Source: Leucobacter luti (GTDB lineage: Bacteria > Actinomycetota > Actinomycetes > Actinomycetales > Microbacteriaceae). From it: DNA of 64,000 nt. The position numbers and the translations under genes are program-made. The number at the start of each line of letters is the position of its first letter. Within the stretch, counting starts at the first letter, position 1. Location of the stretch: assembly GCF_019464495.1 (NCBI RefSeq), contig NZ_CP080492.1:744001-808000 (forward strand), read 5' to 3'. Below the pieces are notes generated by a model, which saw nothing but the letters and a program-made list of their open reading frames with translations, ran no database searches and was not told the origin of the DNA. Shown here piece after piece: positions 50,853-64,000 of this stretch.

Positions 50853-51046
50853 TTCGAGTCTCTTTCCAGGTAATTGCGGATTGACTATTGATTTGCATCT
50901 ATATCCGTGAAACTATATATTCCGTCGAGTTTCGCGCACACCGACGTGAGCATTCTCAGCCACGTATCAGGTAACTATGGCGCGAATTCTAGACTATCCA
51001 GTCTCTGGTGATTCGCGCGTGTGCGTCGTACTAAGGAGAAACATAA
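50853..51046. promoter_or_regulatory. AT-rich divergent promoter region of whiB
   Basis: A comparatively AT-rich stretch for this window. For whiB, TAGACT (50990-50995) is the best -10 candidate, about 50 nt before ATG 51047, followed by a small dyad AGACT-ATCC-AGTCT. AAGGAG (51033-51038) is the ribosome-binding site. No clear -35 is seen. Confidence 0.5.
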
Positions 51047-51295
51047 ATGGATTGGCGTGAACAGGCTGCGTGCCTCACTGTAGACCCCGAGCTCTTCTTT
51101 CCAGTCGGGAACACCGGTCCTGCAGTAGAGCAGATCGAGCGCGCGAAGTCCGTCTGCGCGCGCTGCACAGTGACAGAAATGTGCCTCCAGTACGCCATGG
51201 ACACCGGGCAGGATTCCGGCGTGTGGGGCGGCCTGAGCGAGGATGAGCGTCGCGCTCTCAAGCGCCGCGCGGCACGCGCCCGCCGCGCTTCCTAA
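51047..51295 (+). CDS. whiB1: WhiB1-type iron-sulfur transcription factor
   Basis: An 82-residue WhiB-like protein. The four cluster-binding Cys (C9, C37, C40, C46) occupy the same positions as in M. tuberculosis WhiB1, and the GVWGG turn and the basic C-terminus EDERRALKRRAARARRAS are conserved. WhiB1 carries an NO-sensitive 4Fe-4S cluster, binds sigma-A and is essential in mycobacteria. The start is ATG 51047 with AAGGAG 8 nt upstream. A hairpin terminator follows within 12 nt of the stop. Confidence 0.92.
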   Translation: MDWREQAACLTVDPELFFPVGNTGPAVEQIERAKSVCARCTVTEMCLQYAMDTGQDSGVWGGLSEDERRALKRRAARARRAS

Positions 51296-51306
51296 GCGGT
51301 TGTGTG

Positions 51307-51340
51307 AGTGGCCCCGGACCCGTGAGGGTTCGGGGCCACT
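51307..51340 (+). terminator. whiB terminator hairpin
   Basis: A 15-bp stem (51307-51321 with 51326-51340), loop GTGA, with one G-U pair. No U-tract. Confidence 0.75.
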
Positions 51341-51631
51341 GCTGTTTCCGCCCTCCGGTTCCGAGGCGAACATCCCTGCGGTCTCGCACGCGAGTTCCCG
51401 CCACACAGCCTGGCGTGGGAGAACGCATGCCCCGCTCCCCTGGCATGCAGGGGAGCGGGCGGGGCCACAGGGGCACCGGGCCACCGGGCCACCGGGCCAC
51501 CGGGCCGCAACGCGACTGCACCACAGCGCGGGGCTACCGCAGGCACGACAGTCTGGGCACCGAGGGGCCTCACCCCACCCCACACCGCAGCCAGCACCCC
51601 GCGCGCAGCATGTGCGCACGCGAGTGCCCAC
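51341..51631. other. Non-coding gap between whiB and argG terminator
   Basis: I see no gene. It contains a perfect 12-bp hairpin (CCCGCTCCCCTG, 51431-51442, with 51448-51459) and an 8-bp tandem repeat (51473-51504). Long reading frames here are low-complexity Pro/Gly/Arg shadows caused by high GC. Confidence 0.5.
51473..51504. repeat. 8-bp tandem repeat (CCACCGGG)n
   Basis: Three exact copies of CCACCGGG at 51481-51488, 51489-51496 and 51497-51504, preceded by one degenerate copy (GCACCGGG, 51473-51480). This is a short slippage-prone tract in the whiB-argG gap. Confidence 0.75.
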
Positions 51632-51678
51632 GAACACCACAGCCCCGCACCTGCGACAGGTGCGGGGCTGTGGTGTTC
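51632..51678 (-). terminator. Strong terminator hairpin after argG
   Basis: A perfect 22-bp stem (51632-51653 with 51657-51678) and a 3-nt loop, the longest perfect stem in the window, ending 11 nt past the argG stop. No U-tract. Confidence 0.85.
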
Positions 51679-51688
51679 GGCCAGAGCC

Positions 51689-59787
<8,099 letters not shown>

Positions 59788-59819
59788 AGGTGGCGTGCTG
59801 CGGCAGGAACCCCGCGCCA

Positions 59820-59900
59820 CTGACCCCCAAGTGAACTACTGACCCCCGATTTCACTTATTTCTCGTGAAATTGGGGGTCAGTAGTGAGCTTGAGGGTCAG
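59820..59900. repeat. Nested inverted-repeat element after hrpA
   Basis: Inner stem: ACTACTGACCCCCGATTTCAC (59835-59855, one G-U pair) pairs with 59865-59885 across a 9-nt loop. Outer stem: CTGACCCCCAAG (59820-59831) pairs with CTTGAGGGTCAG (59889-59900) with one mismatch. The unit CTGACCCCC recurs on each arm. It lies between convergent genes and may serve as a bidirectional terminator or belong to a dispersed palindromic repeat family. Confidence 0.75.
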
Positions 59901-59956
59901 CAGTAGCGCTGCGACCGCAACCCACGAGCCGCGGATGCGGCAGGAGCGGCAGCGCG

Positions 59957-60457
59957 CTACTTCTGCGGGGCCTCGGTGAGCACGCGGCGCGCCTCGTGCA
60001 CGAGCTCAGCCGTGGTGACGAGGTCGTAGCGGCTCGCGACCATCTGCATCACCGACGAGAAGTCGCGGCGGTTCCGGTTCATCGCATAGGAGAGCACTCC
60101 GAAGAGCATGCCGAAGCCCGCGCCAATGACGACCGCGGCGAGGAAGACCCCGAGGATAGCCGTGTTGTCCGGCTGGAAGATGAACAGGAGGAGACCGAGG
60201 AAGAGGCCGAGGTAGGCGCCGGAGAGGGCACCCATCAGCGCGACGCGACCATAGGTCAGACGGCCAGTGACCCGTTCGACGCTCCGCACGTCGTTGCCGA
60301 CGATGCTGATCTGCTGCACCGGAAAGCTTGCGCGTGCGAGCACGTCGACAGCGTGCTTCGCGTCTTCGTAGCGGTCGTAGGTGGAGACGATCTCACCCTT
60401 TGGGATCTCCGGCATCGTCGGAACGCGGGAGGAGGAAAGGGGGCCAGAGTTGCTCAT
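59957..60457 (-). CDS. GSP17M-like membrane protein of unknown function
   Basis: A 166-residue protein. The N-terminal domain (EIVSTYDRYEDAKHAVDVLARASFPVQQISIVGND, about 21-55) resembles the general-stress-protein-17M domain, followed by two tightly packed transmembrane helices (about 73-95 and 101-124) with Gly-rich faces. The C-terminal tail is soluble (SRYDLVTTAELVHEARRVL). Related proteins are of unknown function. ATG 60457 has GGGAGA 8 nt upstream. The frame extends upstream to 60562 without support. Confidence 0.75.
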   Translation of the reverse strand: MSNSGPLSSSRVPTMPEIPKGEIVSTYDRYEDAKHAVDVLARASFPVQQISIVGNDVRSVERVTGRLTYGRVALMGALSGAYLGLFLGLLLFIFQPDNTAILGVFLAAVVIGAGFGMLFGVLSYAMNRNRRDFSSVMQMVASRYDLVTTAELVHEARRVLTEAPQK

Positions 60458-60536
60458 ACTGTAATTCTCCCACTCTGCAGCCCCCAGCGCACTCACCGTT
60501 CGCCACGGGCTCACGCAGAGTCCGAGGCGGGTCCCC

Positions 60537-61712
60537 TCAGGGAGCTGGATATGTGACCACAACTTGCGGGTAACCGGGCACCGGAATCTCCCGCGTCGCG
60601 AGTCCGTCGAGCACGACCAGTGTCACGCCGTCCCACCCCTCGTCACGGGTGTTCCCCCCGGCAACGGCCGCGTACTCTGCCCCATCTGCATCGCGCCACA
60701 CAGCCACGGTCTCATGCGGCAATGCGAGCGGCACCACCTGTTCGGCGCCGCTTTCGAGGTCCAGGATCGACAGATTGGGCGTACCGTCCGCGGAACCGAA
60801 TGCGCCGGTGCCAACGGTCAGCAGCCGCGTCTCCGCGAGCGCCGTGCCGTGCGCGTGCGAGTTCGCAGCACTGGCCACCGTGCGCTGCGCTCCAGTGCGC
60901 GGATCGAGGCCCACGACTGTTTCCCCCTGATAGGGCAGCCAGATCGTGCCGTCAGCTTCGACCGCACCGTAGTGCGCCTTCTCCCACGATGCGAGCCCAC
61001 CAACTGTGCCGAACGGGGCGACCTCATACGTAGTGGCCGCAAACGTTTCAGCGTCGACGACGGTCACTGTGAAACTGTCGTGGTCAACGGTGGCGGCCCA
61101 GGAACCGTCAGGCGCAACGAGCACGTCGAACGGACGCACCCCGACAGGCACGCTCTGCACTACGCTCCGCGTCGCAGTGTCGATCACCTCGAGCCAAGCA
61201 GGCCCTGAGCCCTCTGTCACCGCGACATACACTCGCGTGCCGTCTGGCGACACCGCGAGCCCCAGGCCGCCAGGGCGATACTCCCCGGAGGAGATACTCG
61301 GCGCCGGGTGCCCAAACGGCACGAGCGCGATCCGCTCCCCCGCCGCCAAATCCACAATCGCCAGGCCCTCGGCCGTCGCGGCGTAGCCAGTTGCGGTGCC
61401 GGCCGCATCCGTGTGCACCCCAACGCCCCACGGCGCTGTGCCCACGGTGATGCGCCGCACCACTTCGTCCTCTGCTCGTGCCGGGTCGATCACTGCCACT
61501 TCGTCTGAGTGCGCGAGCGAGGCCAGCAGCAACTCGGGGGCGGCGGGATCGGATCCCGGATCCGGTGTCGGATCGGGCGTCTGCCGCCGTTGCTCCTGAG
61601 TGGGCGTCGGCTTGGCCTCGGGCACCGGCTCAGGCGCGCAGCCGAGCAGGCCCAGCGCCAGGAGCGCTGGCAGGGCGAGAAGAAGCCGTCGGGTCACTGT
61701 GGATCGGGCCAT
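60537..61712 (-). CDS. Beta-propeller lipoprotein (YncE/YVTN-like)
   Basis: A 391-residue lipoprotein with signal and lipobox LLGC (Cys about 25), a Pro/Thr-rich linker (PVPEAKPTPTQEQ), then several repeats of about 40-45 residues, such as DEVAVIDPARAEDEVVRRITVGTAPWGV and WLEVIDTATRSVVQSVPVGVRPFDVLVAPDG, typical of YVTN-type seven-blade propellers. It is probably outer-face and may bind a ligand or protein. No catalytic residues are seen. The gene is single, with GSP17M-like downstream. Confidence 0.8.
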   Translation of the reverse strand: MARSTVTRRLLLALPALLALGLLGCAPEPVPEAKPTPTQEQRRQTPDPTPDPGSDPAAPELLLASLAHSDEVAVIDPARAEDEVVRRITVGTAPWGVGVHTDAAGTATGYAATAEGLAIVDLAAGERIALVPFGHPAPSISSGEYRPGGLGLAVSPDGTRVYVAVTEGSGPAWLEVIDTATRSVVQSVPVGVRPFDVLVAPDGSWAATVDHDSFTVTVVDAETFAATTYEVAPFGTVGGLASWEKAHYGAVEADGTIWLPYQGETVVGLDPRTGAQRTVASAANSHAHGTALAETRLLTVGTGAFGSADGTPNLSILDLESGAEQVVPLALPHETVAVWRDADGAEYAAVAGGNTRDEGWDGVTLVVLDGLATREIPVPGYPQVVVTYPAP

Positions 61713-61835
61713 GCGGATAGTTTGCCCGAGGCTGCCTGATCAGGCCCTGCGGATCATAGCTGCAGATCCAAGCTCCGGATCCGGGCTGCGCCGCGACTCT
61801 GGCCGTTCCAACCCCCGCCGGTCATCCAAGCGCGC

Positions 61836-61841
61836 TACCGT
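61836..61841 (+). promoter_or_regulatory. -10 box, leaderless start of MgtE-N/CBS gene
   Basis: TACCGT, exactly 6 nt before GTG 61848. Confidence 0.4.
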
Positions 61842-61847
61842 AGTGGG

Positions 61848-63113
61848 GTGAGGACTACGAGGGTATTTGTGGGGCGGCTGGCCGGGCGCAGCGTGTTCGA
61901 TCCCGTCGGCGACCGGATCGGGAAAGTCCGCGACGTGCTCGTCGTGTTCCGTACCGCGGCAGCGCCTCGCGTTGTCGGTCTCATCGTCGAGATTCCTGGG
62001 AAACGCCGGGTGTTCGTGCCGATTGGGCGCGTCACATCCATCGGCTCAGGACAAGTCATCACCACCGGCCTGATCAACGTGCGCCGCTTCCAGCAGCGCG
62101 GCGGTGAGACCCGGATGATCGCAGAACTGATTGGGCGTGACGTGCAGCTCGCGGCTGAATCGCCGGGCGCGCCCCCGCTCACTGCGCGGATCGAAGATGC
62201 AGCGATTGAGCGCGCTCGCTCGGGCGAGTGGCTGGTGTCAGAAGTGTTCGTGCGGCTGCCGAAGCCCGCCGCACCCTTTAGCCGCGGCGACGCTCGCACG
62301 GTGCGCTGGTCGGACGTCCGCCTTCCTGCAGCCGGCGCGCAGTCCGCTGAACTCCTCATTCAGACCATGGTCGATCTCAAGCCAGCCGACCTCGCTGAGA
62401 CGCTGCTTGAGCTGCCGCAGGCACGCATGATCGAGGTCATCGGTGAGCTCCCGGACGAGCGCGTCGCGGACGCTCTTGAAGAGATGACGGAGCCGGATCA
62501 GCTCGCGCTGCTCGCGAACCTGCGCCCCGACCGCACGGCTGACGTCCTCGATCGGATGGAGCCGGACGACGCCGCCGACCTCATCTCGGCTCTGCCTACG
62601 GCAAAGGGTGAGGAGCTGCTCGATCTGATGGAGCCGGAAGAGGCCGAGGACGTGCGCCGCCTGCTCGAGTACGACGCGGATACCGCTGGCGGACTCATGA
62701 GCCCCTCACCGATCGTGCTCTCTGCCGAATCAAGTGTTGCCGAAGGCCTCGCGATGATCCGCCGTGCAGAGATTCCTCCGGCCATGGCATCCGCCGTGTA
62801 CGTCACCCACCCGCCATACGAGACGCCCACCGGAGAGTATCTTGGCATGGCGCACTTCCAGCGCATGCTGCGCTTCCCGCCGCACGAACGTCTCGTCGCG
62901 CTCGTCGACACTGAGATGGAGCCGGTGACCGTGCACGCGAGCGCTGCGGAGGTCTCACGCCGGCTCGCCAGTTACGACCTCGTCGCACTCCCCGTCGTTG
63001 ATGACCAGAACCGCCTCGTCGGCGTGGTCACCGTCGACGATGTGCTCGACCATCTGCTTCCCGATGACTGGCGGCACGCAGACGATGAGATCGAGCACGG
63101 GGCACGTCAATGA
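61848..63113 (+). CDS. MgtE N-terminal / CBS domain protein without membrane domain
   Basis: A 421-residue cytoplasmic protein. Residues 1-70 resemble a PRC-barrel (RVFVGRLAGRSVFDPVGDRIGKVRDVLVVF); about 160-280 match the MgtE N-terminal superhelix with repeats such as LPDERVADALEEM and LEYDADTAGGLM; about 285-410 form two CBS modules. Full MgtE Mg channels continue with five transmembrane helices, but here the protein ends after CBS. It may be a regulator or sensor of Mg or nucleotides. It overlaps DUF1003 (ATGA) in a conserved actinobacterial operon. Confidence 0.85.
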   Translation: MRTTRVFVGRLAGRSVFDPVGDRIGKVRDVLVVFRTAAAPRVVGLIVEIPGKRRVFVPIGRVTSIGSGQVITTGLINVRRFQQRGGETRMIAELIGRDVQLAAESPGAPPLTARIEDAAIERARSGEWLVSEVFVRLPKPAAPFSRGDARTVRWSDVRLPAAGAQSAELLIQTMVDLKPADLAETLLELPQARMIEVIGELPDERVADALEEMTEPDQLALLANLRPDRTADVLDRMEPDDAADLISALPTAKGEELLDLMEPEEAEDVRRLLEYDADTAGGLMSPSPIVLSAESSVAEGLAMIRRAEIPPAMASAVYVTHPPYETPTGEYLGMAHFQRMLRFPPHERLVALVDTEMEPVTVHASAAEVSRRLASYDLVALPVVDDQNRLVGVVTVDDVLDHLLPDDWRHADDEIEHGARQ

Positions 63114-63784
63114 GGCTCTTCAAGCGCGATCCGGGCCTCGATGCGCCCCGTGTGGCAAGCTCGCGCGCGACGCGAACGAGCGGCAGCGCAGCGCAGCGTG
63201 TCAGCGGGAACGAACGGTTCGGTCGGTGGACTGAGGGCATTGCACGCGGTATGGGCACCCCGTGGTTCCTGCTCTGCCTCACATTTTTCTGTATTGCCTG
63301 GCTCGCGTTCAATACGTGGGGTCCGCAGGATTGGCGCTTCGACTCGGCCGCGCTCGGGTTCACTGCGCTCACGCTGATCCTGTCACTCCAAGCTTCCTAC
63401 GCGGCTCCCATGATTTTGCTTGCGCAGAACCGTCAGGACGACCGAGACCGCGTGCAGATTGAGCAGGATCGCCAGCGTGCTGAGCGCGCGCTGGCCGATA
63501 CGGAGTTCCTCGCCCGCGAGGTCGTTGCGCTGCGGCTTGCTATGAAGGATCTGCCCGATCGGGACTTCCTGCGCGCAGAGCTCCGCGCGTTGCTCGCCGA
63601 GCTCGAACACGAGCCGGAACCGGAGCAGAAACCGGAACCGGAACGAGAACCGGAACCGGAACCAACGCAGGTACCGGCACCGGCACCAACGCAGGAACCG
63701 GCACCCGAGCTTGTGCGCGAGTCGGATCCACCGCTCACAGCGAACCATGCCCCAGCTGCAGACTCCGAGGAGGACCGCACGTGA
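63110..63784 (+). CDS. DUF1003 membrane protein with EP-rich tail
   Basis: A 224-residue DUF1003 protein. Two transmembrane helices (about 49-68 and 84-103; WFLLCLTFFCIAWLAF and ALTLILSLQASYAAPMILLAQ) are followed by a basic/acidic RQDDRDRVQIEQDRQRAERAL helical segment. Positions about 166-200 are a Glu-Pro-rich, low-complexity tail made of repeated GAACCGGAACCG-type codons. Function unknown. ATG 63110 overlaps the CBS gene and its stop overlaps Mrp (GTGA). Confidence 0.85.
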   Translation: MRLFKRDPGLDAPRVASSRATRTSGSAAQRVSGNERFGRWTEGIARGMGTPWFLLCLTFFCIAWLAFNTWGPQDWRFDSAALGFTALTLILSLQASYAAPMILLAQNRQDDRDRVQIEQDRQRAERALADTEFLAREVVALRLAMKDLPDRDFLRAELRALLAELEHEPEPEQKPEPEREPEPEPTQVPAPAPTQEPAPELVRESDPPLTANHAPAADSEEDRT

Positions 63785-64000
63785 CCGCACGCGAATCCGG
63801 TTCAGCCCCCGAGCGAGCGGTGTGGGACGCGCTCGACCGGGTGCGAGACCCGGAGATTCTGCAGCCGATCACGCAGCTCGGCATGGTGCAGGATGTACGA
63901 GTCGATGACGCGGGCCACGCCCACGTGTCCATTCTGCTCACGATCGCTGGGTGCCCTGCCGCACGTCGGATCGAAAGCGATACGCAGGCCGCCGCGGCGA
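63781..64000 (+). CDS. Mrp/ApbC-type Fe-S cluster carrier P-loop ATPase, N-terminal fragment
   Basis: Only the first 73 codons lie in the window. They form the DUF59/MIP18-like domain that precedes the P-loop of Mrp/NBP35 proteins: VWDALDRVRDPEILQPITQLGMVQDV, then SILLTIAGCPAARRIE. Mrp carries Fe-S clusters to target proteins. GTG 63781 overlaps the DUF1003 stop by 4 nt. The rest continues past the window edge. Confidence 0.8.
   Translation, partial: MTARESGSAPERAVWDALDRVRDPEILQPITQLGMVQDVRVDDAGHAHVSILLTIAGCPAARRIESDTQAAAA

Noticed and set aside
51473..51504. (CCACCGGG)n considered as a CRISPR or regulatory array
   Set aside because: Units are 8 bp without spacers and only 3-4 copies. It is a simple slippage tract.
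63600..63720. Repeated GAACCGGAACCG units considered as a tandem DNA repeat element
   Set aside because: They are in-frame codons for the Glu-Pro tail of the DUF1003 protein and are explained by coding sequence.

Overview
The window is a compact, high-GC chromosomal segment from an actinobacterium. A WhiB1-type regulator, a SigR/RsrA sigma/anti-sigma pair, a CmtR-type metal sensor, a DUF3097 protein and an MgtE-N/CBS-DUF1003-Mrp cluster all point that way. The gene mix and style fit Microbacteriaceae (Leucobacter-like), but the genus is my inference. I see no rRNA, tRNA, CRISPR array, insertion sequence or prophage. Genes are tightly packed. Many neighbours overlap by 4 nt (ATGA/GTGA/TTGA), and at least 18 genes have a TANNNT -10 box ending 6-7 nt before the start codon, which implies widespread leaderless mRNAs.

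Layout. 1-5.8 kb: truncated coaBC, an NRDE/TANGO2 protein, rlmC with a ferritin-like gene, and a DEAD-box RNA helicase. 5.8-9.5 kb: a thiamine-pyrimidine module, made of a ThiXYZ-like ABC transporter behind a TPP riboswitch and a divergent YkoF-type binding protein. 9.5-16.3 kb: hydrolases and peptidases (alpha/beta hydrolase, PHP phosphoesterase, Xaa-Pro aminopeptidase, SEC-C protein, glutaminase, DUF885 metallopeptidase) and a small membrane protein. 16.5-23.3 kb: a PLP-dependent decarboxylase with a divergent LysR regulator, a DHA2 MFS exporter and a polar amino-acid ABC transporter. 23.5-27.2 kb: an amidohydrolase of the SAH/MTA deaminase type, a strongly divergent S-adenosylhomocysteine-hydrolase homologue and a lipoprotein. 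27.2-30.2 kb: a GNAT protein and a PadR-DUF1048-DrrA-DrrB drug-efflux operon with three phased operator-like repeats. 30.3-32.7 kb: a CmtR-type sensor and a P1B metal ATPase.

33.7-34.5 kb holds a guanidine-III riboswitch followed by a two-gene SMR (Gdx/SugE-type) exporter. 34.5-44.5 kb holds a DtxR-family regulator, a MocR regulator that lacks the PLP lysine, an orphan DNA methyltransferase, VOC and YbaK proteins, a 3-hydroxyisobutyryl-CoA hydrolase, an MFS protein, DUF3097, and a ureohydrolase / HExxH protein / hydrolase operon. 44.6-51.3 kb holds a solute-binding lipoprotein, sigR-rsrA divergent from aroA-rsgA, bcp, a membrane protein and whiB. 51.6-64 kb holds argG, mdh with an aldo-keto reductase, hrpA, a GSP17M-like membrane protein, a beta-propeller lipoprotein, and the MgtE-N/CBS, DUF1003 and (truncated) Mrp genes.

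Three results deserve most attention. (1) Five apparent frameshifts in four genes between 25.1 and 39.0 kb are each repaired by adding one base to a G/C run, which suggests homopolymer undercalls rather than pseudogenes. (2) A guanidine-III riboswitch candidate lies directly upstream of the paired SMR exporter. (3) A divergent SAHH homologue lacking two conserved histidines sits next to an SAH/MTA-type deaminase, which suggests an S-inosylhomocysteine-like route.
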